DNA of 64,000 nt from Larimichthys crocea (lineage: Eukaryota; Chordata; Actinopteri; Sciaenidae). The DNA lies in assembly GCF_000972845.2 (NCBI RefSeq), contig NC_040016.1, positions 19,308,098 to 19,372,097 on the forward strand, in the 5' to 3' direction. The notes under the pieces are model-generated. The model was given only the letters and a program-made list of their open reading frames with translations, was not told where the DNA came from and searched no databases. Made by a program: the position numbers and the translations under genes. Every line of letters begins with the position of its first letter. Within the stretch, counting starts at the first letter, position 1. Below, one piece after another: positions 49,000 to 61,077 of this stretch.

Positions 49000-50800
49000 G
49001 AAATCACACATGTGTAATACGTATGCAAACTTAAACACAACAAGGAAAGCGGTTAATTAATTATTCTGTTCGACTTTGACCATTAATATTAGATTAGATA
49101 TTAATGCAGTCTGCATGATAACTTTTTAACACAATTTATTTAAAAAAAAGATTTAAATTGAAAAGCCAGTTTCTCCCTATCGTTGTGTTATTCTTCTATT
49201 CAGCACTGTTTTAATAATACACAAAGTGAATCTAGTGCTGCTTGATTTCCTCAAATAAAATATCACCCAACACATATATAATGTGGTACATTTTGTCGTC
49301 TTGGAAAAACATGTTCATTTATCGATGTTAGAATTTACGTAGAGCACGTGAAGGCAACATTAAAGAAGCCGTGACTTCTGTGCATAGCGGCAATTATTCA
49401 CGCATAACATTTGATTACAACTTTAAAGGGGGCAAAGATGGCAAGACGCTGCTTTAATTATTAAAATAGAACAGTAATGCCTCAGATCTGTGTGTTTTCA
49501 ACCTTCATTCATTCCGCTGGTCATCTGTTCTGCATGTAGGCGAGGAAAAAGTAACCTGCAAAGCCCGTGATCAGCATGTGACATGTGGGAACCAAAACTT
49601 TACATCCTAGTAAGGAGTACTTCCTCTGCAAAATGCATGTATATGTTTCACAACTCCAACTGAAAAAAAGTCCAACCTGACAAGAGTCAAAGTTATGTCT
49701 GCAGATTTTGTTCTTAAAATGAGTCATCTGCAGATCTCCTGATTTATAAATACAAACTACACAGACTCTTTGTGTCAGAGAACATCAAGCGTATGGATAA
49801 ATGCTGCAGGCTACTTTTCCTGTCAGTCAGTTATTTCCTAACCCTAATGTATGAATACAGCACAACAACAACAAACACACACACACAGATCCAAAGGTTA
49901 GTTATTACAGTGCAAATGATTGATATTGGTTATGAGTTATGTTTTGGAAATAGCTTATTACCCTCTGGGGATAACCTTTTGGGCACTTTGTCTGACATTC
50001 ATCTCTATTCAGTGATCCTGTCAGATGATAACTGAGTGGATAAACATGCTTCATAACACAACGGCGTGGAGAAACAGATGACACGAGTGATGGTTTGATG
50101 ACTATATAAAATCATGTCACTTTTACAGAACCCAAATAAACATCAATGTGAGACTTTGGACTGAAATCATCAAAATACAGATGACGGATCATCTTTTGGC
50201 AGAATCTTTAGAGACTTGGAGAATCTAAGAGGATCGAAGCTGTTCTGGTGTCTCATTATGGTCCAACATCTCATATTACTGTAGTTTATCATGCATCCAT
50301 ATCTGCCATTTACTGCAAAATGAGACAAAGTGAACAAACATGCATATAATATACATTTAATAAGACACACAAAGCTCCCTGTTGAAAATGGTTAGTTTGC
50401 ACTCAACATGTACTTAACATATGTTCTTTAAATGTTAGCTATAACACACGACAAAATGAATATAGCTATACCCTTTAAAGCACCGAGTAAAACAGAAAAT
50501 ATATTTATATATATCAACTGTGTTTACAAGATATTCAGTTCTATTTTCTAACACAACTGCTTTTCCTATTTCCAGCTCACAAGTAACAAGTAGAAGTATC
50601 AGGTACTAAACTTAAAACAACTGGAGTTAACAAACAAAACACGTTCTTTATCATTATTTTAAAAGAAAGGAATTTAGGCATGCAAATAAAAATCATCTTC
50701 ATGCGGTTAACTTGTTTTTGAATCGTTCATCTTGGTGATTATACTTTAAATTTAGAAGGTATTCCTAGTCGACCTTGACCCCACAACAACAACATTGTCG
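49000..50800. other. Intergenic between vamp3 and a small secreted-peptide gene
   Basis: AT-rich sequence with a short CA run near 49875. A short minus-strand open frame ending at 49521 has some hydrophobic character but no supporting gene structure. Nothing else is supported. Confidence 0.5.
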
Positions 50801-50820
50801 TCGTCTGCTGTGCCTCTCAG

Positions 50821-52390
50821 CTACATCCCAGATCCTCCATCCACCACAGCTTCCCCTCCAGGCCTCTGCTACAAGACAAAAGTGTTTTTAGGTTTGGTTA
50901 TGATGGATTTATTCATAAACTTCTTGTATAATGTGACTTTTATTTATTTAAAAACACACACACAATGAAGTCAAGATTAAAACTTACAAGGTTTATTTCT
51001 CTCTTAGCAGTAGCTCCGTTATAGGCCATCAAGTTGGGATTGTCCACCTATAAATCAGTTATTATGTTTATTCCAAACGCAGTACACAATACACAAAAAT
51101 ACTAAGTCTGATTGCTGAATGAGATGTGCTTTTTAGCAAAGGTCTCTCTTAAAAAGGTTTTCTTTAGTCAAAACAGAGAAAGAACATGTACCTAAATGTC
51201 CAACAGCATAACAGAAACCCTAGATAATCACATTCCACCTCTCTGCTGGCTTTTATGCTGGCCACCTGATACTTACAGCAGGTGCACTAAGTAACAAAGT
51301 CGATGTTAATGGCCTGCCTTCAATCTCTCTTCAGATTGCAAGCCTGGTATGCAAGAACACAGTAATGGAAAATGCCTCAGTGACTTGCTTGATTTAGTTA
51401 CACCTTATCCCTGTCAAACAGAGGAGTGCTTCTCAACTCGGGAGTCTGAGTCCGTGTCTCTGGACATGCAGATAGAATCTCTCTGTGCAGAGATGAGCTG
51501 CCCAAATAGACTGATGGCCCACTTTTAATTGAAACCTACCTGTTGACGTCATCTGTAACTGACATTTAAAACTTGTTTTCAAAAACTTACAGAGAGAAAT
51601 ACCTCCGTGAGAAAATTCTGTGTCGGAATACGTCAAACTTAACAAACTTGTGGTCTGAAATGTATATATTAACTATATTTTAGTAAAGATCTTTAACTGA
51701 ATTAGATCATATTGTAATACTATATTTATAGACATAAAAGTGTACGTCATGATTTGCATGATTAAGACGTAATTTGTCAACATGATTGTGTTTCTCACAA
51801 AACTAAAAGCAAGTCAGTGTTTTCACATTTTTGACTTTTGACATAAATATTATATTATTGGATTATAAATATTGATATGTCAAATATATGTCACATAAAT
51901 ATATGGTATTAACTACTTTGTATACAGTTTAATCCATGAGGTATCTTAATCTCTTATAATACATCATAATTTATTAGTTAATTATTGTTGATTATTAGTC
52001 AAAACCACATAAGTAAAGAGTTTATGGACTAAGATGGGATATATGTTGGCTGTAGGGCGTCCTCTGTTGGCATCAAATGTACAAATGTACTTACATATCC
52101 CATGTTCGCTTCTAACACTTCTCCAGCCTCGCCGATCTCTGTGCTGCAGCCTCCGGGAAAACACTCTGACCCACGCTTCTCTCTGACTTTCTGAAGGAAG
52201 TCCGTAGCTGACGATTTTCTCAGCAGTGCTGTCACATAAACAGGTCACACAGATGTGTTAATCTCCCATGATGATAACTGAGAGGTTCAAATATCAGTCA
52301 TGCTGTGTCATCAATATTAAAAAATAAAAACTCACCTCCCTCACAGATGTAGGGGACCATCAGCATCACGGTCAGCAGTGTTGCAGCCAT
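50821..52390 (-). CDS. Small secreted protein precursor, family not recognised
   Basis: Four exons with clean splice sites join in frame to 98 codons plus stop: 52390-52336, 52228-52095, 51047-50988 and 50868-50821. The N-terminus MAATLLTVMLMVPYICEG is a signal peptide. The second exon reads ATDFLQKVREKRGSECFPGG followed by CSTEIGEAGEVLE. This resembles the start of a vitamin K-dependent Gla domain in spacing (AxxFL, about 11 residues to EC, then x4-CS and E-rich), but the paired glutamates are mostly absent. Alternatively KR at the EKRGS site could be a prohormone cleavage releasing a peptide with a CFPGGC six-residue ring. A second dibasic site lies in exon 3 (ATAKREINL). The C-terminus is glycine-rich. 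I do not recognise the family. The last-exon acceptor has a tandem AG (CAG could be skipped). Membership of a known gene cannot be settled here. Confidence 0.6.
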
Positions 52391-52399
52391 GTCCTTCAC

Positions 52400-53368
52400 G
52401 CAGATTCTCACACAGTGCTGTGGCCCCTTGCAGCTCCTGGCAATTTGTGTTTGTCACCTGAGAGATCCCCACGCCCACCTCCGTCCCATCAGCATTCCCG
52501 AGGGGACATCACCATTTGCATCAGTACTGTGTTTTAAAGGCCTTAGAAACCTGAGGGAGTGATGAGAAAGGTCTGTTAAAGGTCTTTTAAGAACTTTTTT
52601 TTTTCTGTAAGTAACTTTCCCTAAATGGGTTACAGCACTTTACCTGCTAGTGTATCAGCAGTGGGTACTTCCAGGGTTCAAGTAGTGTTGTTTTAAACAA
52701 CTAAATCATTTTAATTCTGGACTGATTGGACCTGTGCTTGTGTTAAATGCTCTACAAATCATGCATGCTCTTAATTGAGTGAAGAGAAGCAGACAATATT
52801 AAAAAGTTACTGACTGCATTTGAAAGGTTTGCTGAGACCAACTCAAAAATCTTTAATGATAGAGACCAAGTCAAAAAACTCAAGGCAAAATTAAGGCATG
52901 GCTGTGTGATGATGCTGCCACCTAGAGGTGTATTTGTTTTCTCTCAGGTGAAACATGACTGTATGTCTGTTAGGGAAACACACAGACAATCATCTATACC
53001 TCACACTAACACAGATTGGTTATAATTCATCTAATGAGTTAGAGTATCCACCCCCTCCTAAGGTGGATGCTGACCCTGTGATTCACAGGTTTTTGTTTGT
53101 TTACCCTCATTTTTGACACAAAGAATGTTTTTCATGAGAAAGATATTATGTAATATGACTTCTTTGATACTGTCTGTGGCTGTGTGCTGTGGTGTAAGAA
53201 AGACTGGAGGATTTGGCAGAAAAGCGTCATATTCTCTTACATATTTTCAGTTAAAATCTCAGAAAGTTGCGTGCTTGCTTTTGGGGTTTTCACATAACGG
53301 ACCCTGATGACGTGTGATTTATTGTTAACGTTAATGTTAACGTTAATTTTCTGTTATGTTTAAAAGAT
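52400..53368. other. Intergenic, left flank of tRNA cluster
   Basis: From about 53040 the sequence belongs to a duplicated flank shared with 54110-54398 and, inverted, with 55083-55375. The shared signature includes GATACTGTCTGTGGCTGTGT. No gene is seen in 52400-53040. Confidence 0.5.
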
Positions 53369-53441
53369 CGAGCCAGCCAGGAGTCGAACCTAGAATCTTC
53401 TGATCCGTAGTCAGACGCGTTATCCATTGCGCCACTGGCCC
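53369..53441 (-). tRNA. tRNA-Arg (anticodon ACG), copy 1
   Basis: A 73-nt cloverleaf without intron. Acceptor stem GGGCCAG pairs with CTGGCTC, the anticodon loop is CTACGGA (ACG, decoding CGN after A-to-I editing), the T arm contains GGTTCGACTCC, and the discriminator base is G. A run of T follows on the minus strand as a Pol III terminator. The D arm has GCGCAATGGATAACGCG. Confidence 0.95.
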
Positions 53442-53583
53442 TACAGAGATCAGTGCTCTCGAGAAAAACACCATGGTACTACCACAGGCACACCTTCCTC
53501 TGATATTTTCTGTGATTGGATTTTATAATATAAATATGTCGCTCACTGTAAATGCAACATTTATATAACGACCTTTAAAAGAT

Positions 53584-53656
53584 CGAGCCAGCCAGGAGTC
53601 GAACCTAGAATCTTCTGATCCGTAGTCAGACGCGTTATCCATTGCGCCACTGGCCC
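53584..53656 (-). tRNA. tRNA-Arg (anticodon ACG), copy 2
   Basis: Identical in sequence to copy 1 over its 73 nt, on the same strand, 142 bp away from it. It is followed by TTTT on the minus strand. Confidence 0.95.
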
Positions 53657-53737
53657 TGAAAACTTTCTCTCAGGTACTAACTAGTACGTGACTTTTATTC
53701 CCTCTCTCTTGACTTACAGGCTCTGTCCTGCAAACAG

Positions 53738-53811
53738 AGGTCAAGGCGCAGACAGAGGTCAGAGGTCAGGGAGCAGACAGAGGTCAGAGGTCAGGGAGCA
53801 GACAGAGGTCA
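53738..53811 (+). repeat. Short tandem repeat with AGGTCA half-sites (DR1-like)
   Basis: A 25-bp unit (AGACAGAGGTCAGAGGTCAGG core) is repeated about three times. It creates two perfect AGGTCA-G-AGGTCA direct repeats with 1-bp spacing at 53756-53768 and 53781-53793, and single AGGTCA half-sites at 53738-53743 and 53806-53811. DR1 motifs bind RXR heterodimers and HNF4-type receptors. Function is unknown here. Confidence 0.6.
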
Positions 53812-54398
53812 TGGAGCATGTGTGCCTGACGATTGTGGTTTTAAAAAATGAACCACATCCTGCTGATGGACTTATGTGCACCACAGAAACCTTCAGAGAA
53901 GAAGTTAAGTCAGAGTTAATTTACTTGCTGCCTCTCACCTGTCGCCCAAATCAATCCTGTCCAATCAAAGTGTCCATCACTACCAAGAATTCAACCAAGA
54001 TTTGACCAATGAGATGCCGTGTCCACTACCAAGAATTGTGAAAACCTATCACATCTCTCTGCGCCTACCACGATTTGACCAATCATAACTGGTAGAACTA
54101 CCAAGAATGACACAGGTATCCGCCTCCTCCTGATGCTGGATGCTGACCCTGTGGTTTTTGACTCTAGACAAGAAGAATGGTTTTCATGAGAGATTATAAT
54201 ATGTGGCTTGTGACTTCTTTTGATACTGTCTGTGGCTGTGTGCTGTTGTGTAAGTAAGACTGGACGATTTGGCAGAAAAGTGGCCTCCTCCTTACATATT
54301 CTAAATATGAAAGTCTCCCAAAAGATAGCACATTTAGTGTGGGGGCTTTCATATTGTTTACATTGTATTGTTAATTGTAGTGTAGTTGTTGAAAAGAT

Positions 54399-54471
54399 CG
54401 AGCCAGCCAGGAGTCGAACCTAGAATCTTCTGATCCGTAGTCAGACGCGTTATCCATTGCGCCACTGGCCC
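54399..54471 (-). tRNA. tRNA-Arg (anticodon ACG), copy 3
   Basis: Identical 73-nt sequence to copies 1 and 2. Flanking DNA on both sides (ACTTGTATTCCCTCTC and GTCTGTGGCTGTGTGC) is shared with the other copies, so the gene was duplicated with its surroundings. Confidence 0.95.
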
Positions 54472-54944
54472 TGAAAGCTGTCATGGGACTTGTATTCCCT
54501 CTCCCGTGACTTACAGGCTCACATTCCTGAGGTCTGCTTTATTTGACATACCTTTTGCAAATTCACCTGTACAGGTATAAAACGCTGACTTGCTTTTCAA
54601 ATGTTGAGTAATGGACGCGAGTATTATCAGCATTACTTTTGTCCAACCTGCATCTACAAAGTCTATAGGAGACTTAACATTAGTTAATATGTGTATACTA
54701 ATATTTTTAGGCACTGCAAACGTGAACGGAGGCGGGAGAAGGCTGTGCTAGAGCAAGGCATCTCAGCTCCAATGACCATCTTAGCCTAGAGAGCCTGCCT
54801 CCTGCATCCTGCATGCCCCCTAAGGAACAACATGCCACTTGAGTCACATCTCCAACTCTGTCTGCTCCCTGACCTGTCCTACTCGCCTTCCCAGTCTCAG
54901 CCTTTTTACACCGGTTGTCAATACAGGTGAATGTTCAGGAAGGA

Positions 54945-55375
54945 GCCTGTAAGTCAAGAGAGAGGGAATAGAAGTCTCGTATTAGTTAGTACCTGAAAGA
55001 GAGTTTTCAGGGCCAGTGGCGCAATGGATAACGCGTCTGACTACGGATCAGAAGATTTTAGGTTCGACTCCTGGCTGGCTCGATCTTTTCAACAACATTA
55101 CAAAACATTAACAATAAATCACACGTCATCAGGCTCCGTTATGTAAAAGCGCCAAACGAAAGCATGCCATTTTCTGGGGTTAACAGAGGATATGTAAGGA
55201 GGATGCTGCCCTTCTGCCAAATCCTTCAGCACACAGCCACAGACAGTATCAAAGAAGTCATAATACATAATATCTTTCTCATGAAAAACATTGTTTGTGT
55301 CAAAAATGAGGGTAAACAAACAAAAACCCAGGGTCAGCATCCACCTTAGGAGGGGGTGGATACCTGTGGCATTCT
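54945..55375. repeat. Inverted copy of the tRNA-Arg flank unit
   Basis: GAGCCTGTAAGTCAAGAGAG at about 54945 is the inverse of the segment near 53700. CACACGTCATCAGG near 55119 is the inverse of the segment near 53305. GGGGGTGGATACC near 55355 is the inverse of the segment near 53045. The whole unit, with its tRNA in the middle, has been inverted relative to 53040-53720. Confidence 0.8.
55010..55082 (+). tRNA. tRNA-Arg (anticodon ACG), copy 4, inverted
   Basis: The same cloverleaf on the opposite strand, with a C-to-T change at the base of the T stem (GATTTTAGG instead of GATTCTAGG) that leaves a wobble pair. TTTT follows as a terminator. The flanks are the reverse complement of those at copies 1 and 3. 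Confidence 0.95.
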
Positions 55376-55399
55376 TGGTAGTTCTACCGGTTATGATTG

Positions 55400-56580
55400 G
55401 TCAAATCCTGGTTGAATTCTTGGTAGTGATGGAGAGGCTGATGGACTGGTCGTCTCTCTAAACTTCTAATCTTTCAGCAATGAACTTTCTGTCTTCGGCA
55501 CAAAATGGCGTACGCAGCAAGTCAATTAACTTCTTCTCTGAAGGTTTCTGTGGTGCACATAAGTCCATCAGCAGGATGTGATTCATTTTTTGAAACCACA
55601 ATCAACAGGAACACATGTGCCCAAAACATCATTGATATTGGATAGATAGATAGATAGATAGATAGTCCATTGTTGTTAGTTTGTTCATTGCCAGGTCTTG
55701 TTTTGATATTTTGTTCAAGAGGGATTTGGGTTCGGGTTCATAGTTTGGTCATGACATCCTGTTGAACACTTTACTTGACACAGTCAGTGCTGACTAATGC
55801 TCCATGAACTATAACTGAACTATCCGACTCCCCCAGACCACATTGTATGATCAGAATCTCTCCTCTTCGCTCCACCATAAATAAACTTTAAACTTACATT
55901 GAACATACATACATACATTCGGTTAATTATTTTGCACAGTTTAAGAGACTCAAACTAGACTTTAGCATTTTGTAGTTGAACCAGAAAGCCCAGATTTAAA
56001 CTCTTTAGTTTTGGGTGAAGACACCCGTCGCACAAGCTGCAAACAGACACTCTCGGTGGGGGGAGGGTGGTTAAATTCCTTCCCAGAAATGGTCAGTACC
56101 GAAGTACTTCACACTGTGTGTGTTTCCAGCTGTTTATATGTAGGCATGTTTTCTGCCAAGCTACTTGTGTGTCACTTTTTAATGAACCATCATCCTATTT
56201 TAGATCTTAAAAAACAATTTCTTTATAAAAACAGAACGACAAAAAAACAATAACGACAACAAGTGTGCAAAAATATTATATGATTGCACCCCCCTCGCCT
56301 CACCGAGCATGAGCACTGTACATGGTCCCATCAAATAAATGAATGAAAGAAAAAATCTGAATCTGTGAAGTAAGTCACCAATTTTAAATAAATGAGGAGT
56401 TAAAAAGTTCCCTGAAAGCTGTGCAGTCTAAGAGTAAGTAAATGGAAATGGGAAGACCTGGCATCAAATTTCAACACACTGGTGGGAGGGTGAATAAATC
56501 AGACAGAGAGAGAGAGAGAGGGAGTTTCTTTACAGAGAAATGAAAACTTAAACGAGCCTGAAGCAGGAAGCGAGGAGCTT
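55400..56580. other. Intergenic, left of the pentraxin-like genes
   Basis: It contains a GATA microsatellite at about 55641-55664 and a short GA run near 56505-56520. No gene is supported. The proximal part is presumably the promoter of the gene starting at 56603. Confidence 0.5.
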
Positions 56581-56602
56581 ATTCAGGCAGATAAGAAGAG
56601 CA

Positions 56603-59600
56603 ATGAAGATGAAGCTGGTTTATGTTCCCATGGTGATGGCACTGGTCGTTACGACTACTGGAGTCCCATCAACTACAACAACAACTACAAAACGAACTAC
56701 AACACCAACTACAACACCTACAACAGCATGGACCACAAAAGGTATGCACACACACACACACAGACACATAAAGAGATTTATAAACATGTGAAATGACGTC
56801 TTACGTACGTACGTCCAAACCAACAATGAAATTCAGTTTTTATAGACGGCACTAGGCTTCATTCAGCTCTGAAGTCTGTCGATGATGCACGTCTTTCTCT
56901 TCTGGTTGCCTCTTGATATTAGCCAGCAACGTCACAATGCTTCACACGCTTTGCAGTAATATTAGACTTTGGAATCATTGTGCTGGTGGGTGCAGTCGTT
57001 TGTTGACTTAAACAACAACCGTTGGATATTTCGAGAACAAACAGTCGACGAGGCAGTAATTATTATGCAGCCCAGAAAGTCAGAGAAGGTTATGTTACAA
57101 TCACTTCACACTTTGACAATACAAAGCATTTTATACATGTAAATTCTTTCACATTCTTACATACCGGATCTTTAAAAGTAAACACATAAAAACCCCAAAC
57201 ATTTCTAGGATGCATCAGTAAAAAGACGTCCTACTTTGATGACATCTTGTTAGTGTGATATCTCTTTCTCTTTCTTTCTCCAGGACCTCATGGACTAAAT
57301 TTAATTGGGAAAATGTTCACTTTGCCTTGTGACAGTGGAGGAATATCCTTCTATTCCTCTGATCTACCTCCTTCTACTACCCCCTGGGCCACCTCCCCTC
57401 CGTGGACCACAGCACCTCCTACTAGAGGCAAGTACATTCACAAACTATATGAACCAATATGGAATCTAAGATGTGACATTTCCTCTGGTATCTTTCCTGT
57501 TAAGAAATCTCTTCTCCTGCTGTCAAACGGTGAGAATGAAGTTTAGATTAAAGGTGGGGTCAGTTGTAGCGAGCAAAGATGGCGTATTGTGTTGTGTGGC
57601 TCGCCCTGAGTCACTTTGTTTGTTCCATTTGCATCAGTATTTGATGACCTGGAAATGAGACTCAACAATCATTCATCTTTCCCTCGACCCCACCTATATT
57701 CAATGCATTCAGACCACACCGGGACAGACAGACTTAAAAACATAACTAATCATGAAATCTACACGCTAATAGATTTTATGTCTATCCATGGGCGCCTAGT
57801 TGTGTCTCAAAACTGATTTCTACACCACCTAACCTCTCAGATCAAGTCAAATACAAGACATGTGCAGTATTTTTGGGTTTGGTTTCTGATTTTGCAAGTC
57901 TGATGTGTCATGTCTGACACCTAGTGGTAAAATGTGGTATCACCTGTTGGTTATCAGTCTCTTCTTCAGCCAATATTTATACACTGAATATACCCCATGA
58001 ATATAAATATAATTATTTGTTTTGTTTGTCACATTGTCATGTATAATTTTAAATATATAGACCATACTTTGAGTGTCTTGGTACCAGACACGGACATCCA
58101 TTGTGATATTTTCAGCACAGACAGCAGAAACTGAAAGTCTGCTCATTCATTCATGTTGTTTGTAGTTTTTGTTGTTGTCGTTGTTGTTTGCCCATTAGAC
58201 CTGTTCAGTAATCTAGTCATGCGTCAATCATCTTTTGAGAAACATAATTCTTGAGACTAGTCTTAAATAAATGTGAGCATCAACAGTTGTTGTGATGTTC
58301 GATAAAGTAGCAGGAGAATTACAGTATCGCTGCCTGGAGCTGGCGTGCTTGCTCTGAGGAACTGATCGTCCACTCTGCTACTACTGGTTGTACTGATGTG
58401 TATTTGTTTTGCATTTTTAGCTGTTCATGTGTGTGTTGTTGTTTTTTTACATAACTTTGTCAACTGCAGGTGTGTCTGTGTGTCTGCGATACCTCACAGA
58501 CTACGTGCAAATTTCAAGGCCTGTGATCTTCACACTCAGATCATCCTCAAGTTCTCCTATAAGTCTGAAGAGCAGTTCAGGTTTTTCGTATGGACTGTCC
58601 TTTAATTACTACCCCAACCTGGAGTTTAAACCTAACATAAGGTTCTGGTCTAACATTGGACCGGACATCTGGACCGGACTCTGTCTCAATGTGGACACCG
58701 TGAAGAATGTGGCCCAGGTGTTTAGCGGCCCAAACATTAGCATCAGAAAGATTCTGCCTATTCGGGTAAGGAAAGAGTTGTAATGTTCTCCATGTCTGAA
58801 AAGGGCTTCAACTAAAAACTGTTGGATTTGATCGTCATCTTTGTCTCTTTGTGTCCATGTTTGTGTGTGTGTGTTCAGTATGTGTGGTCGGGTCAGCCTG
58901 TGATTGATTTCTCAGGTTTTGATGGTCAGGTGACAGACGTCCAAATCTGGGATTATCCTCTCCACTACAGAGAAATCTACAACTACATGGTCAGCGGCGT
59001 CTACGGGTATGTGTTTGTGTCGGGTCGCTAACCTTTAAACAAAGTCCACTCCACCCCTAAACATGATGAACATGTGTTTGTCTTGTTTAGCTGGGACAGT
59101 TGACCTTCAGGTCAGTAAATGCCACGTAGAAGGGCTTAGTACATTATGACTCAACATACAACCCTTTTTTCAAAATTTCAAAGAATCATAGTAATGAATC
59201 GCCTGGCCTCCAAAATAATAATAATACATTTTATTTCATAGGCACCTTTCTGTCACTCAAGGACACCTTACAATAAATAAGTAGACAGCAATAACAAAAA
59301 CAAACAAAAAGAACCATAAAAGTATTAAATTATAAAAATACAACATTTAAAACAGGTTAAAACAATGCAATTAAATCAGATGGAAAAGGCGATTTTAAAC
59401 AGGTTGGTTTTGAGTATGGACTTGAATTGTGAGAGTGAGTTGATGTTCCTTATGACGGAGGGTAAAGAAGTCCAGATGGTGATGATGAGACGGGCGGAGG
59501 GGACAGTCAGGTGAATGGAGGAGGAAGATCTGAGGGAGCGAGGGGGAGCAGCAATGTGGAGAAGATCCGAGAGATATGGTGGTGCAAGGTTATGGATGGC

Positions 59601-60378
59601 TTTGAATGTGAGCAAAAGGATTTTTTAATTGAAAGATTTGGCAATTGAGATGGTTTGGGAATGAGTCAGTCTGCAGAGTAAAGGCAAAACAGCCAACAAG
59701 TGCTCAGCATACATATAGGAACTCCTTCAAGAACGTCTAGATCTATCGGCAGGAGTGGTATATAATATTAATATGTTTTCAATGGTGTATAATCACCTGA
59801 AAATAAGAATTATTGTGTTTGAATCACCGTTTTCTACAGTAGCCCAGAGCAGACAAACCAAACACTGGCTCTGGATATGACCTTTTGCTTTTTATGTGAA
59901 TTTTTCCTACATGCTTGGAAGGAATGGGTGAGGCGTGGGGTATTCATGAGTATTCATTAGGTTGAAATCTCCAACTTCACTGCAGGTGTCACTAAATCCT
60001 ATACACTGGACCTTTTGTTGGTCCATTTGAACAGTTATTTACCTTTAAATGTCCTTTTATATACAGTTTAATATGATAATTATGTCAGACTTATTATTTA
60101 TAATATTCATAAAGTCTCTAGACTCTTAAGTCCATCATTTGAAAGTATAATTGTGTGTTTTTTTTAGGCCACATCGTGGCTCCATCCTCACCTGGTCCTC
60201 CATCAGCTACTCTCCCAGAGGAAACGTCGTAATGGAGGATGTGTATGAGCAGCAGTCAAAACAGTCACTCAGCAGCGGCGGCAGCAGGGAGAGGGGGCGT
60301 CATCTAAAGGGAAAGAAGAAGACCAGAAAGTTTTGGAACCTCGAGGAAAAGAAAGCGAGAAAGAGACAGCGGATGTAA
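56603..60378 (+). CDS. Secreted pentraxin-like protein with Thr-rich leader and basic tail
   Basis: Five exons in frame: 56603-56741, 57284-57427, 58470-58765, 58879-59006 and 60168-60378. A signal peptide (MKMKLVYVPMVMALVVTTTG) is followed by a Thr/Pro-rich mucin-like stretch, then GPHGLNLIGKMFTLPC and a second Pro/Thr/Trp-rich stretch. The pentraxin fold begins at GVSVCLRYLTDYVQISRPV and continues through WTGLCLNVDTVKNVAQVFSG to DFSGFDGQVTDVQIWDYPL and ILTWSSISY. The two cysteines (VCLR and GLCLN) match the conserved pentraxin disulfide, and the DGQVTDVQIWDYPL block is diagnostic of the family. The usual HxCxSW signature and calcium-binding acidic residues are not evident, so ligand binding may differ from CRP/SAP. 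The C-terminus is unusually basic (KKKTRKFW...KKARKRQRM). Intron 2 appears to use a GC donor. AATAAA signals follow near 60697-60709. Role inferred: secreted recognition or adhesion protein. Confidence 0.85.
59222..59640 (-). mobile_element. L2-like LINE 3' fragment in pentraxin-like intron 4
   Basis: On the minus strand the conceptual product reads FKAIHNLAPPYLSDLLH, then IWTSLPSVIRNINSLSQFKS and LKTNLFKIAF, the C-terminal end of L2-type LINE reverse transcriptase. The 3' tail GTGTCCTTGAGTGACAGAAA and GGTGCCTATGAAATAAAA follows. It is 5'-truncated and lies antisense to the gene. Confidence 0.85.
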
Positions 60379-60379
60379 T

Positions 60380-61038
60380 GAAACATACAACGGCTTATGT
60401 ACGAAATGCTGTAATCTCTGTTCTTCATTTAATAAGACAAAACTAACAACAATCAGTTATTAATAGTAAATGAAGTGTAAACTGATTTATGTGATTGTGA
60501 AGGTTTTTAATTAGGAAACTGACGGGGTCAGTGCTTCTGTAGAATATCCTGTATGGTTGATGGATGATCAACAAACTACAGTAAACTGAAATATGTAGGC
60601 TGCACTGATTGATTTACAAGACATCTTTGACTTATGTTGATCTCTTTTTACTTGTTTGTTTCCTTTATTTTATATGTTATTAAAAACAAACAAACAATAA
60701 AACAATAAAATATTGTTATTACTTATTTTACATTACATACATATTCATCAGGGGTGGAACAAGCGGCAACCTCCATAGCTGTCAAGTCAAGTTAATGGAG
60801 ATGTACCAAAAACTGCAGCTCCTTGCCACAGTGGCGTGATGTGCTCTTGGATCTCTTGCTCTTGGATAAACTATTTAAAAAATCTTTAAACCAGTCCTGA
60901 CCAGCACTCGGCTTGAACTTCGAAGATAAGAGACAGACAGACAAGAGCTTGCAGGCTCCCTCCGGAGGTGAATTCTTTTATCGCATACCCTAGATGCGCC
61001 GTGTGCCCTAGTCTTGCCGCCTGGGATCTGTCTGTCGG

Positions 61039-61077
<39 letters not shown>

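Noticed and set aside
49521..49727. Minus-strand 68-codon frame ending in FAGYFFLAYMQNR
   Set aside because: Slight membrane-protein flavour, but no recognisable family, no start context and no supported splice partners.
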